NCBI GenBank assembly: GCA_026261815.1
Contig: JAMPIT010000539.1
Location: 4,294,501 to 4,358,500 of the forward strand
Source: Monarcha castaneiventris obscurior
Taxonomy: Eukaryota > Chordata > Aves > Passeriformes > Monarchidae
Direction of reading: 5' to 3'
DNA: 64,000 nucleotides
Made by a program: the position numbers and the translations under genes. This document shows positions 45,823-60,800 of this stretch, piece by piece. Numbering within the stretch: the first letter of the stretch is position 1; the number at the start of each line of letters is the position of its first letter. The notes under the pieces were generated by a model. That model was not told the origin of the DNA and made no database searches. It worked only from the letters and a program-made list of their open reading frames with translations.

Positions 45823-48800
45823 ATGGCGGGGCCGCGGGCGGCGGCTGTGGAAGGTGCCGCGGGTCGCGGGCTCTCCCTTCCCCGTGAGCGCCGCCGCTGC
45901 CGGCTGCTGTTGGGCTGTGTGTCACGCCCCGCTGTCCTCCTGTCTTACAGCGCTGGTGCGGGAGCTGCTGAGGGAAGAGGCGCCGTCCCGCATTGCCGCC
46001 CTCACCGAGGAGCTGTTCCAGGCGGCGGAGGGCATCTCTGAAGAGGATGGGAAGGCGGCGGAGGGAGAGCCCCCCGCTCCCAGCCCGTCTGAAGAAATGG
46101 GGGCTGCGTGTGCTTCTCGCACCACGGCCCTGGCCCAGGTTGGTGCTGCAGCTCCGTAAATACCAGCTGCTGCTGATGCCCATCCTTTGCGGTGAAGCAC
46201 GTGTAGCACTACCGAAATGTAAAGAAAAGAGTTCATTTCTCCCTCGTCTACCCCAATAGCGTGAAAGTCCGAAATAAAGTGGGAAATGTTATTTTTAAAA
46301 GTCACTGCGAAATGATGGTCCTAAATGTAGGTGCGTGTCACTGACTGCTCTTCATGAGACCCCACCTGGATACTGTGTCCAAGTCTGTGGCCACCAGCAT
46401 CAGAAGGTTGTGGGCTTGCTGGAGGAAGCCGTGAAGGTGATTTAAGGGCTGGAGCACCTTTCCTGGCAAAGACAGACTGAGTTCAGGCAGAAGACAAAGC
46501 TCTGGGGAGACCTTCCAGTGCCTAAAGGAGTTCCAAGAGAGCTGGAGGGGGACTTAGGACAAAGGCACGAAGTGATAGGGCAAGGGATAATGGCTTCACA
46601 TTGAAAGGAGATTGATTTAGATTAGATTTTAGTAAGATACTGTAAGGGTGGGGAGACACTGGCACAGGGTGCCCAGAGAAGCTGTGGCTGTGCTATCCCT
46701 GGAAGTGTTCAAGGCCAGGTTGGATGTGGATTGGAGCAACCTGGGATACTGAAAGGTGTTCCTGCCCATGGCAGGGGGTTGGAACTGGATGATCTTTAAG
46801 GCCACTTCCAACCCAAGCCATTCTATGGTAATAATGGGAAAACTAGTGAAGTTAAGGTATTTATTATTTCAAATTACTAGTAGTATCTAGTTGTAATTTC
46901 AAGTAAAAAAGGAAGTAGAGAGCACCGATGCATTAAGAGTTTGGTATTGGATCAGAGGAGAGGTCTTTCTCATTCTGTGGATTCCATAATGACAGCAGAT
47001 ACCTGAGGAAGAAAAAAACAAGCAAGCATGTAATTTTAATTGCCTGGCAAACCCAGTACCCAATATTATGTTGGAAGTACTCATTTTAAGTCCTTATAAA
47101 AGTTTATCAGGTGGCTGTTTATAATGTTTGTTTTTTCCTTCTGTTTATTTCTCCTAGAGGAGTACTTAGAAAGTAATAAACATCTACTTTAAAAGTCCTT
47201 TTTCAAAAATAAATCGGTTGAGTAATGAATGAATCTGAAATAAGAAAAAAGACCAGCTGAGATATTGGTCAACTTTTTGCTCCAAAATTATATTTTCAAG
47301 AGACATTTTATTAGTAGCAATTATCAGCTAAGGCATGCTGATTTTGGAAGTCCTAAATTTGCAACAAGGAGCAAGGTTAGCAAGTGTCATAGCAGAAAGT
47401 GTGATTAGTACAGTACGTAAAGAAATACACAGCATAAAACTGGTATCCTTCAGCTCTTCCTGAATCAGTTGGGCTAAATTATTTTTGAAGAAAGAAGAAA
47501 TCATTAATTTGTAATCTGGCCACTTCAATAAGAGGGGCTATCTCTCCTAGATAGGCAAGAGTGTATTTGTAGGCAAGATCTATCATGGAAAGTAGAATAA
47601 AGTGATGGAAAATGCAGCCCCTCGGGGTGGGTTGCTAAAGCAGCTTATTGCCTTTATGTAGTGCTGTATCTTTTTAACAAGGGTGTACAGTCAGTAGCCT
47701 TTGTTCTTTGTTTGCTCATATCAAAAGTTTCCCAGTGTAGGTATTTAAAGTAATTAAGCTACTTAGTGTTCTTTTTGATGTGCAAAAGAGGTGAAGCCTT
47801 ACTACAGATGTGTTCTCAAACGTGATAAGATTCTTAGAGGTCTTTTCCAACCCCTTCAGATTTTAGGTGAAGAAATGCCACGTGGTCCCTTCAGCATGCC
47901 TATTTTCAGGGCACTGTCCAAGATGTCCCTGTGGGATCTTGTGGGAATTTTATGGAAAACTCACACCTTTGGCTCTGGTGTAAAAGGGAGTTGCATAAAG
48001 ATGTGAAGAGGCCATTCCTGTGAAACACGTGAAAGATGCTTCTTTTTCCAGCAGTAAATTTCAATGGGATCCACATCCAGGACAAAATTAAACAGAAGTA
48101 AATTCTCCTCTTCAGGTTGAAGAGAGTGCAATCAACTTGTGGAACTGGACTGTGACCAAGCACACGGGTGCTGTTATCAGTGATGAGCAAAGAGCCAAAC
48201 GTATGTATGTTCTGTACCTTCCTAAATGTGTTCTGTGTGCTGCAGCATGGAAATTAAACACTCTCTGCTGACAGGTACATAAGTAGTGCTGTAGATTTGT
48301 TTGGGTCTTTGCAGGTAATGGGTAGAAAGAGAAAAATGTACAGCTGGGCTTGTATAAACAGTTCAAGAAGCAGCATCCTGGTGTAACAGTTGTCTTCTTG
48401 TGACACAGAATCAGTGTAGGCATTCTTATCACTCCTCCTTTTTCATGCCAGAACAGCAGTAAAGAGGTGATGTGACCAAAGGAGTTGTAATTTGCCTTCT
48501 GATACTGTGGTTCTAACCTAAAAATGTATGGAAATAACATAGATGTAAATTTTAGACTGTTGGTCACTTAATTTATATCAAGTGAGATAGTTACATTAAA
48601 AAAACTATCTTATCCGTGTTTACATATGGAAACATTCTAAGTGCTCTTTTTACTGACCTGCTTTAGCCAGGTGCAGAGCTGGTGGGTTCTCTTGGGCCAG
48701 GAGCAGGGCTGGGGGAAAGGAGAAGTGAGATTTTGGTCTTTTCCCTCAATATGCTCTTTGGTTCAGTGGGATTGCAGTGTCAGGTCTACATTCCTGTCTT

Positions 48801-51800
48801 AAGGGATTGTAGTCAAAATTATGCATAATCTGCATCGTATAAATTATATCAGGTAAAGGGAAAAGGGTAAGTTGACACAAAATAGAGCATGATGTTCTCA
48901 GATCACAGCTGAAGGGCCAGGGAGAGGCTGTTTTACATACATTAAGTGGTGTCTTTTCCACCCTGATGTCTAAGGAAGGCCTGAAAATATTTTTGCTTTT
49001 TACTTTGAAACTGTAAAGATTATTAAACTTCGTTTCCTTATTTTGCTGAAGGCTATTTTGGGGCTCTCAAGACATGTTACTGTAAGCACCTGCAATGTAA
49101 TTAAGTCTCTGAATACCATGTATTTTACTTAAACTCTCTCTAAATTGTTTAATAGGTATTTTAATGAGAACATATTATTTTTTTTTCTTACTGCCTGAAA
49201 AGTAATTTTAAGCATCTTGGCTAAAATTCAGATTGCTTTGACTCCTATGGCTTTCAGATTTTTCTCTCTTGTGATTTAAAATGCCAAACAATCTTTCAGA
49301 TATGGCAGAGCCTGACTTTCTCTAAAAAAAATAAAGAAGTAGAGAAAAGGAAACTTCTGAATGCCTGCACTGTTTTCTTGCAGTACGGTTTGTTGCCTGC
49401 AGACTGATTTGCCTTTGTGAAGGCAGTGATCCTCCGGAGGGAACCATTCGAAGACAGATTTTGGTAAGGCTAATTTTAGGTGAGTAATGAAATACAGTTG
49501 ATCCCCCAGGGAAGTCTTCAAATCTTATTACATTTGCTTTGGAAAGGGAGTGAAATATACATCTAGTTCTGGAAGGTAGCTGGTGATTTGGCAGGAGTAT
49601 TGCTGACTCTCCTCATCACTTAAGGAAAGATAAGATTGATGGTCCCATTTTTTCCCTTTTAACAAAACAAAGTACATGATGAAGTTGGACCTGTATTTTG
49701 CAGGGATACCTTGCTGAGCCATTGGAGTTAGTAATGTCTGGACAGTGTGGTCAGCATCACATCTTCTCATAGGGTAAAACAGGAGAAGCACATTCATTTA
49801 TTTCAGTATCTTATAACACTGTCTAGTAGGCCACCATAGGTCTTATGCTGCATCTGAGTGTTCAGGGCTTCATTCAGAAGTGAGAGTTGCTGGTCAGAAA
49901 TTGCAGAGCTGAAATAACCCTTGTGCTGTGTTAGCTAAGTGAGACGGCGAGATGAGATCTTATGTTGCCTTTCTTTAAAGTGACTGTATTTTCACAAAAG
50001 ATTTACCCCATTTCCTCCTTCAGATGTCTATGAAAACTGGGAAAGGATGGATAGATATTGGAAAAGCTGGTCTTGCAGATGGATTTCTGGAGAACGCCAT
50101 GAGCGTAAGCTCTTTTCCAGTTTTGATTTATTGCATACACATCTATTTGTGAGTTCCATGGGTGATGCCTGCACTTTGTTTTCCAGAGTGTAGAAAAGCT
50201 GTATGCAAAGTTACGGAAGGGCAGCGAGGGTGAAGCAGATATTCAAGTGCACAGAGCTGATGTGGAGAAGAGCCTTTTCAAAGTACTCTCTTACCAAGCT
50301 GAATCAGTATGTGTTCTCAGTTTTCCTTATAAGTCACTAGAGGTATAGAGGGAAACTCTGACCCAGTTATTAGATACCTGAATGCTTGGCATTGAGGACT
50401 TGCTGAGGGATAGATTTCCTTCACTTAGATGTAAGATAGCAGATCTCGTGTTTGCATTCAGTGTTGCAATCACTTAATGATTTTTAATTTCCCTCATTTA
50501 TCGCAGTCATTTTTGCAGTGGTGTTTATATCTTCTAGTTCAGATTTGTTCCTTTATGATTTGGCTAGCATGTCTGTTTATAAAATAAACAGCTTCCTGTA
50601 TGAATCATAAATGGGTCAGTTCCAACAATGTCCTGTGCTTGACTGGAGAACAAGACGAATAACTGTGATTTAAAGTATGTAACTTAGAAATTCTAAGTTT
50701 TGAGAGGAATTGTTTTGCCTGACTGAAGTGTCTGAGAACTCTATCAATCCTAGAGAGTATTACAGACATAGGAGTTCAAATACGAAGAATGTAATTTCCT
50801 GCATTTGTTGATCACACCACTGACCTCAGTATCTAGAGGGGAACTGTTACCTCCAAAATTCTCAGGAGCTACACTAAACAGGACAAAGCAATGGCCAATA
50901 TTTTTTAATTTGGTCATGGAGACAAAAGGAGAGGTGGTATACATTTTTCTGAGATGTTGTATCATCTTAACACGTGAATAATCTTGTCCTACGTCTCTGG
51001 CCTTTGCACACTACCTAAGGATTGCAGTGATTTTTTGGCTGTCTTTATCATCTGGCAATATGTAGACATATACAGAATTATTTTAGCACTGTAAGGACAG
51101 ATCTCTAATCCCAAACCTAGCTTTATTGCGTGTGAAAAACCCGAGTCCTGCTCTATTTTAAAGGATCAGGTTTTTAGTGAATTTGAAAGACCAGTTGCAC
51201 ACTAACAGTTTGTTGGCATGCTCTGCTGCTTTCTCAGGCAGTTGCTCAAGGGGATTTTCAGAAAGCGGTGATGTGCGTGCAGCGCTGCAAAGATATGTTG
51301 ATGAAATTGCCAAAAGAAGTAAGTGAAATCATCCCTTCTTTATCATTCCAAACTTTGAGAACCTACTTTCCTCTTTATATATTAAGAGATTACATATGCC
51401 ATATAAAATTTTGAAAAGTACTCTGAACTGAAGATCTCTTCTGTGGTTGGTTGCCTCTTTGAGATTTTGTTGCTAAAAATTTTGCATGGAAACAGCAAAG
51501 TGTTTTTCAAAGTGCACTCTTTTCTTGCTTCTCTTAGATTATAATTTGAAATAGGATGATAAACTCTTCCTAAACAATGAGAAGACAAATCAGCAAGCAA
51601 GGCAAAAAGATTTCTGAATGGAATGTACCACCTACTCTCTACAGAACCAGCTGCATTTTACATCTTGGTCTCCATTATTGCATCTTGTACCCATGTGATC
51701 ATTTGTCTGGGGGCAGTTGGGACAAGACAAGAGCTGAGTTACAGAGTTTTTGATCTTCAAGTCTATGACTACCTTCAGTACTAATCTTCATGGAACTGTA

Positions 51801-54800
51801 GAGCTATGAGTGGAGGCTTACCATTGCACTAAACGGTGGTTTTTGTAGTTCTTGTGTCACAGAGAAAATAATCCATCATATGCAGACTAGCTTTTTGTTT
51901 GCAGAGATAAAAGTCTGTTATTTTTTTATCAGAATAAACTTCCTGACATTTATTTTCATTTGCTTACATGTTTTCCCAATATTTAGGAAACATTTTGTTC
52001 CTGCCTCTCTGGTACAGGTAATAAAATTTAAAGGGGTAGATGCAAATTCTGAAAGGAAAAAAGGGAAATATGGTTGGAGTTTATTTAGGTTTTTAACCAA
52101 TTAAACTCCAACTGATTTTACATTCCTTTTTGTGATCTGCAGGCCTTGTTCAAGTGCATTTGAGTGACTAAGTTAGTTGCAGGGGTCTAGCTTTGATTTG
52201 AATCATAAGAGCAGAGCTTTTTGAAAATGTTCACTGGGATATTTACATTCCTGTTCCTCATGTAATTCTAAATTAATTTCATTCTTTCCACTTGAACTCC
52301 TTCATTAAGTAATATTAAGCTTCTTGTGATGAAAGCTCTTCACAAACCAGAAGCATTGATGCAGACAAGGTAAAGGTTTCTGGTGATGAGTGAGTGATAA
52401 AATTGTGATTTAAAGAGTGGCATTTAAAAAACAAGGAAAAAGGAAAGAGCTAGTGATTGCTGAGTGAATTCAAAACTTTTGGACTGCTGGGTAGCTCTCA
52501 ATCCTAAACTCTTCCAGGCTTCCGTTGCACCAAAGAGTCCCTGAGGAGTATCACAAGGAGATTGTTGTGTTGTGTGATACCAGAGATCAGCTGGAGAGGA
52601 TTGTGGGTCAGTGGTGGTCTATGGACTAGTGCTCAGTACAGGAAACTTTCTCTTCTGGAAAGAAAACCTTCACTAATGAACCTGTGAAAAATAAGGCTTT
52701 GCATCTGAGAGTGATCTTTTTTGTGTTTGTGCATATGCCTAGTCTGTGCTTTTGCCTCTGGATTGCAAAAAAACCAAACAAAACTGAAGCAAGATGTTGT
52801 GCTACCTTTCTCATTTTTGTCTGAGAATTTGAAATCTGCAGTCACTCGCAAAAAGCATCATTTATATTTGGGGAAAAAAAGATACTGCAGAGGCAAAATG
52901 GATGTAAATATTAGCAGCCTGCTAGCATATAAAATGACTTTTTTGTCTCTTCTTTGGATGGCATATGACAGCTGCAAATCATTTCAAAGGAAAGGCAAGT
53001 TGTTATGAGCAGATGTTGTCAGGGCTGGCTGATAAAGCTCTGAATAACCAAGCATTCAAAAGCAGTTTTCTCCTAAAACTTGTAATCCTTTTTTAACCCC
53101 AAAGAGACATGCTGGGAAGAAGCCTATCATGGAACAGGTAGAGTCCTCTCACTTAATTATGTAAAACTTCTTCGTTATTTAAAAAAATATGAGGTTATCG
53201 TATTACAGTTTTTCCTCTCAAATTTTAATTTTTATTGTTTAATTTACACAGTTCTAGTGCTTTCAGTGTGATTTATTGAGGAATCCTGCATTTCTCATGT
53301 GTTTCAAGAATCCTGCTGTTTTTTGTGTCCTGGACTGGTTAATGATACTTCACTTTCCCACCAAATTAATGATTCTATTTTAGTCATCTTCAATATCCCC
53401 TTGCAAAAGGCCAGGAGTGATAATAGTGGATACATTTTGAAAGTAAAATGCATTTTTGAGAATCTTAGACTGGAGTGCCACAGATCTAATGATGTTTTAC
53501 AAGAACATTACAGAAGCAGAAGTCTTTTATTGCAGACCTGTTACCTGTCAATCCTCTGTTACAATTTTGGAGTGGAAACCTATGAACGGAAGAGGTATGA
53601 ACAGAGCTCCTTCTGGCTCAGGTAATGTGCAAAAACCAAATAAAACAAACCCCTTCTTTTGAGATATAAAAATGTGTGTGAAGGAGAGGGGGGAGCAAGG
53701 GAAAGTAGAGGTCTCATTAAAAATGTGAGAATACAAGATATTAGCTGAATCAAATTAGCTGAGCAGATACTTTTTGATGGTTGTACACTATTGCCTAAAA
53801 TCTGTGTCTCTTTCTCACATGGATTTTCATGCCATTGGAGTGAAAGTCACCTTCCAATGGTTCTTGCCAATTCTCTCTCTAGCACTTCCTCCAAAGAGAT
53901 TAGTTTTCTGAAGAGTCCTTGACTGATCAAAGGCACAAACATCAAGGTGAAAAAGGAATGGTTAGAGACTGTTTGGTAGGATCCAGATAACTATTGTGGT
54001 ACTACTAAGGGTGAGAAAATGTACACTATGAGGAAGAGTATCCTCATGCCATGGTCACAGCCTCAGTGCAGAAAATTTGTGTTTATGGCTTCTTGTTCTT
54101 TTAAATAATTAGAAGAAAATGAAGGGCACCAGATCAAATTCAAAATCATTATGATCATATATGTTGTCAAAGAGGATTTGTAGAAATGCTTAGAATTAGT
54201 TACAGCTGGTGCTTTGATGATTATCTTATATTTTATTCTTGTGGAAAATGAAATACCGAGTCCTGATGACAAAATTTTAGGAGGAAATAAAGCTTTGAAA
54301 AGTGCAAATAATAATCTGGAGAAAGAGTGTGGCTCCATCTAGTGGGTTAAGATTTCCCTGGTCTGAGAATATATTAGCTTAGAAAACAACAGCCCACTTA
54401 TTGTTTTTCTTTCTGACAGTTCTTCATTCACAGCATTTGTAATCATATCTGGTTTTGTGGAATTATCACTATGTTTTCTCCTGGATAGTTCTTTGTTCTG
54501 CCATTTAACTTTTAGAAGAAGAATGAGCAATCACAAGTTCCAGTTGCTGTCTCTGCTATTGCTGTGCTGTGATCTAGAGACCAGTCATGTATAGATTTTG
54601 TGTGTTACTATATTGTGTGTCAGGTGAGATTGGAAACACTTGCTTCTTCAAAATCTCTGTGGTTAAAATTGATAAAACCTAATGAAATGTTTGGATAGAA
54701 GATGTTACAGAATGTGCTGCAACAGGTTGAAGAAAGGGATTGTGCACAGTTTTTAATGTAAGGGTAGAAAGAAACTAAAACTTTCTGTTCTCTTGTAAAA

Positions 54801-57800
54801 GTGACTACTGAGATTAGTTTGTGTGATTTATGTGGTTTCTAACTGCTTAGGAAGTGGGAAAGGATAGGAATTTTGCACGTACCAGAATACTAAATTTATC
54901 TCTGTCATTCTGTTTAATTCTAACTTTCATTTATCACTGATAGCCAGAGTTATGACATTGGGAAGATGGACATGAAATATTCTGTTGGCAAAGAAATGCA
55001 GGTAAGAAATAGAGAAATTTCTATTTGCAAATAGGAGGATTTTGTTGAACTGACTCCAGTGTAATATCTGCCTCTTCTCTACAAACCTGCCCAGTGATGT
55101 CTTGGTCTCCTTTTTAGTAGTCTGCTCTGAAGTTTGGCAGAGTTTCAAGTTCAGTTGTTTTGAGCATCAGTCACTGATGAGCGCCCATAAATCACATTTG
55201 ATTCTACTATTTCACAGAAATCAAAGTGTAGAAAGTAAGGCTGAAGTAGATCCTGAAAGGCCATTTCTTCTTCCATTCCCCTTCTCTTTGAATACATCAT
55301 CAGTTACAGCTGTGTCATTTCTGATAGATGTTTCTCTGTCTCATTCAGAAGTCTATTTATTCTTTTACTTCCGACTGCGGATATGAAGATTTTAATCTCT
55401 TCCTCTTTATGTAAATAATTTGTATATTTGAAGTCCATCATCATGTTGGTCTTTGTCCTGTTTTTTTTGTTTTCCTTTGTGAAGTGTGTACCTCCTGTTA
55501 CTTCAAATTCTTCGTTCATTTTTTTTCCCAGTTATCTGATTTTCCTTGCTACTCTTCTGCTTTTCTCTGAATTCTAGTTGATTCGTGTCCTGTGTGTACT
55601 GCATTGCTTCAAGACTGGATATGTTTCAGAAATAAGCAATCACTTCATATGTCTGATACCAGGCAGGCATTTTTTTATCTCAAAGAGCTTTTATTTTTCA
55701 GGCCCTTAGAATTTAAGTCTTTTGTGTTCATCTGTATGTTCACTTGTGGCTATTTTTTTGTTTCCAGGCTAAAGTGCTGCGATTGTTAGCCACGACCTAT
55801 TTTGAGTGGGATTGCAGTCTGTACCTGGACAAGGCATTGCAAGCCATAAGCTTGGCAAATCAGGTAGTAATTTTTGCTCTATTTATAGATTGCAATAGAT
55901 GAAACTCAAGCATTTATTGACATGATAATATGGACCACAGTAATCACTGGTGTGTTATCCTTGACAACGGCTCGAGGTGTGTTTGCTTTATGTTTTCATG
56001 CTCCTAAGGATGTTTTGGTGTTCCCAGCTTTTTTTTTTTGTGTAGAAAAATATTTTTTTGCATGTGGAAGTAGAGCTGTCCTCCTGCCTCCTGTCTGTGA
56101 ACAGTAAAGTCCTTTGATGATGGTGTGACTAAAATTTCTCTGACATGAGTTGATACAGGCTGGCAGCCAGGACAACCACAAACCCACAGCTAAAACACAA
56201 AGACTAAAATGATTTCCTTTACATCATTATCTGGGGGATCCCCAAAGCAACACCCAGGCAGAGGCATGTGAGCAGACCTGAGGTGTATAAACATACCAGC
56301 CACCCTGAAGGAAGTTCATATACTTCTAAGCAGTCATTACAGAGAGGTCTCTTGATCCTGCACAAATTCTGTTTCCCATACAAAGACTTGAATTAATTTT
56401 GTGCTTCTGTCTATTCAGGTTAGTGTGGAGTAAATGAAATCAGAAAAATTCCTGTTTGTCTTTGGTTGATCATTTAAAAAAATTCATTTTGTGTTTTGTA
56501 TAAAACAAGTTTTAAGTATAAAATTTTGTTTTAAATGGAAGCTGAAAGTCAGTTTCTGCATGCTGCCTGAATTTACAGACAGATCATGATGCATATGCTT
56601 ATGAGATCAGAATAAAAGGCAGTGTATTTTAGTCATGCAAATGATGTGCTACTACAGTATCTAAGCCTTTTGTCCTCTTTATTGTTTACTTTTGCAAAGC
56701 TTTTTGAAGCAGAAAGTGCTTTTATCATAATTTTTGATAATGTACATTTTGATATTGTGTGAGGATATGGAAACCCAGAATAAAACGTTTATTCTAGAAC
56801 CTGAAATATGCACTATTTTAGTGAGATCTTTAGTATACAGTCTTCATTGTTGACAATTGCTCCCATTGTTGTTGCCCCCTAAATTTCTTATTTTTATAAA
56901 CTATTTTGAATCTGTTCATATTAATTCTAGATTATTCCAGCCAATTCACACACAGAAAAGCAGGAAATGTTTCTGTCATTCAGTAATGTCCAGCTTCTAT
57001 TTAAAAGTATCAAAAATGGGCCACAGCAAAATGAGAATTTTACATCTTTTGCTTTCATTATACTCGTGGTCTTTTGGCAGTGTAAGAATAAATAATAAAG
57101 ATGCACATTGCATTTAGGAAGAAATTATTGCAGAAGTTGCCTACCACTTGCTTCAATCATTAAAATGGAACTGAAGATTACAGTGGGGAGTATGTGATTT
57201 CTTAATATTTTTCTGTATTATGAATGTGCTGCACTCTCATAGGATCTGTGTTCTACAAAGAGCTGTCCAAGTGATGAATTGCTTTTCATTGTGCAGGAGA
57301 ATTTGCATCCAGCAGGGTTTTTCTTGAAAGTTAAAATCCTTCTTAAAAGTGGAGCATCAGATGAAGATATCATCTCAGGTATCACATCTCTCTCTAGGTT
57401 TCTTAGTGAGGTCATATTACTCCATATCCAAGGAGACTGCCTGTGTTGTACATAGAAAAACAATAATTTCTTGTGTTTTTGTCTGAATCTGCATTAACTA
57501 AATGTCATTTTGGTTTTGAAGTGTGAGACATTGTACTCAGTGTTCATAGAGGAGTTATCCAGATGCTATTTTAAATAGCCTTGCTGCAAATAGGGAAGGG
57601 GGAAGACTCTAAAGGCTGTTTAGAATGAAGACAGTGAAAATACAGCAATGTAAAGCTACAGTTTATTTAGACATATGCATTAGCTTACTCAGAAGGGTGA
57701 AGGTTCATTGACTCTTACACAGTCAGCACAGAACAAAGGCTGGTGAAGCATTGCTGTTCTCTGTGTGGGATTTTGCAGATTTTGACCAAGAGATATCATG

Positions 57801-60800
57801 TGCTGATCAGTGTGTTGTTATAAAGCTGTATTACAAGAGTTTATTTAAATAAAATAAACTCTTTTCTCCTTATTCCTCACATTTATCACTTAAACAGAAC
57901 TGATTCTGCTATGAAATGAGAGGATAAGAAAGTTTTTGGGGAGACTTTAAAAGAGAAAGGATGATGAATGTGTCAGAGAAATTTATTTTCATAAATAATG
58001 AAATCTTAAGGAAGAGAAGCTTTGTACTCTTCATGGTTGGGAAGCATCAGATGTGTAATGAATAATTTGAGAAATGTAGGATGTGATGAGGAATTTCTTG
58101 CAGACAGTTGAGTGGTTTGAATGCTGCCAGACTAGCAGAAATGGTAACTCCACTTCACATTGCTCCTGGGGAATTTCAGCCAGGTTCCAAGCAGCCAGTT
58201 ATTTGAAACTTACAGTTTCAAATAAACATACAGTAGCTGACTTGTGTTCTGCAGTTCGAATTGTGAAACCATAGAGTTGCCCATCAAAACACACTCAGCT
58301 ATTATTTAGTAACACTAAGCCTTCAGTCAGTTTTTCAAGCAGATTTACTAATGAATGGATGTATCTTTTCTTGTACGGCTGGCAGAAAAGTGTTGTGTCC
58401 ATGCCCTGCAATTCTCTGTCTTTTGAGTGAAGATTCCTGCTAACTGTTAAGCATTTCACTGAAATCTTGTGTTGTGCACTTGTATCAGCTGCCTTACAAA
58501 TGCTTCTTTTAACAACTGTTACAGTCTTGTCCCTATGTATTCCTTCTCTGATCTCATCCAAGCTACAAATGTATCTATGTTGTTATTAACCATTCAGCAC
58601 AGAGTAACAATTTTAAAACTTTATCTGAGTGGTGTAAAACTGATGCCTGCTTATCAGCACCAGCTGATGCTAAGGGCATTGTGCTGAAGCAGTTCCCATT
58701 GCAATATGATACCACACACAGCCTGAGCACTAACCTCAGTGTTAGGTTGTTCCTGCTGGATAAGGAGGAGACATTTTGATAGAAGGCAGCTTGAGGCAAA
58801 AGATTGTGCTACTGATGCTTATGCTGTTCCTGTTTAAAGAGGCAGAGGACTAGAATTCCAGGGCTATCAGTCTGTCACCTTTCTGTAGTACTGCATTAGC
58901 TGTACAGTGAAAGGAAAGTCAAAACACAATAGACATTATTCTTCCTTTTGTTGTAGATCTGTTATATGGCTGCTGGTATTTTTTTTCAGTTTTGTTTCTG
59001 TCTTTCAAAGAAGCTGTAAGAGATAAGTGGTAAATTGAGCAATTAAGTGTCTAAGTTGATTATATAATCTCAAGTGCTTTGTGTTCTGTCTAGCTCTTGC
59101 AGAATTCACGCACCTTGAGATGTCTTTAGACTTCTGTTTGAATACTGCCAAACTGCTGCTGGAGCATGGAAGGTATGAAAGCATCACTAAGTGGGGTAAA
59201 CACAATTTTGGAGTTCTTAGGTGTTTCTTTATAAGCAAAGATCATCTATTATACAATGTTACTTTATTTCAAATAAAAGCTCACAGAGGTAAAGTAGATG
59301 GTTTTGAGGGGGAACCTGTCTTCTATAGCAAGGAGATACTGATTATGGCAGCAACAGAACAGGGTGTGAAACAAGTGTAGTGGCAATATGCAGTCCTGTA
59401 GCCCTGCTTTGCAATGGTTAAGGTTCCTTATGTAGTTTTGATATATGTCTGGAATCATCAGACTGACATCTTTCTTCTAATCAACCATCAGAATGACTTC
59501 AGAGTCCTAGAATCATTCTTCTTAAAAACAGTAGAAGGATAACAAGTTACTGCAAAATAAATCGAGGCATGAAATTTTACCCTGTTAAGTGCTCCATCAT
59601 GATTATATATGTATATGCTTGTATCTTGAAGCAAATGTGAAGAATAAACTCTTATGAATACAGTGGAACAAGCATGTGGTAAGAGGAAGCTGCTATTGAA
59701 TAGATGAACTGTAACAAATTCATACCTTGATTCATTCTGTCGGCGTGATTGAATGACAAACATGCTGTGTGGTGTGAATATGTTAATCTCTAGAATGGAA
59801 AATTAACAGCTCTTCTGGTGCAGCCTCTTAAAAATGCATCTCTGTGAATAGGGAATCAGTTGGTTTTGATTTTCTGAAATCTGTTCCTGAACGATTTGAA
59901 TCTTCACCTGACCTTGGAAAAATTACCCTGCTCCATATCGAGTTCCTGTTGCAGAATAAGAGGGAGCTGCTCGCTAAGCAAAAGATTGAAGAAGTTATTA
60001 TAGGTCTGTATCCATCTTTTACTGCTGTTTACTGAAAGCTGGATGTACCTGGCTAAGGTCTTGCATTCTAATTTTCACTTTTTTTGCTTATTCTCGTATT
60101 TTTTTTCTCTGTGTCTGTTTTCCGTTATGTTTCTTTTACTTGGCAGCTCTCAACTTCCATATTGAATGACAGTCATGATCAAGCTCAGGGTTAAATTCAT
60201 TTGCTAGAGCAATTCCTCCTTCTTAGTGTAGACTGTGTGTGACTGATGCATGTGGGATTAGAAACGTTAACCAGCAGTTCTGTGTAATGTTAATACTTTG
60301 TACACCCAGCCCAATTTATTTTTGTTTGTCAGTATAAGACAGGTTGCATATCCTTGTTTGAGCAGCTGGATAACAATTGGTTTTTCAGGTCTGTTGCACC
60401 TGTAGCACTGTAGTACTTTTTGACTATCAGATCTGCTGTAAAACAAATCCTATTTCATGTTGCATCTAGCTAGGAGCAAGAGCTACATTTACATTGTTCA
60501 AGCATGAAAATATTTTTCATTTACCCGCTGGGTTTTTTTGGGTTTTGGTTGGTTGATTGGTTGGTTTGGGTTTTTTTCCATAAACAGGATATGAAACACT
60601 GGCTCCTAGCTGAAACTATTGCTGTGCCCCTGTTTTTTGTTGCAGGCTGTGGGATAGTTCTTAGATGCTGCTTCTCAGTGTGCTTTGTAAAGCTCTTGTA
60701 AAGTGATGATTTGCAGTATCTTTTCAGGTCATTATACTGGGAAACAGCTGTTGCCTGAAGCCTTGAATCAGCTGCACATCATCTTGTGGGACAGAGCTGC

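Noticed and set aside
47800..47860. Short CR1-tail-like text (TTAGAGGTCTTTTCCAACC)
   Set aside because: Similar to the CR1 3' end but too short and isolated to call with confidence.
53299..53625. 108-codon ORF covering TEX11 exon 8
   Set aside because: Only its last 29 codons are the exon; the rest is intron read through the acceptor.
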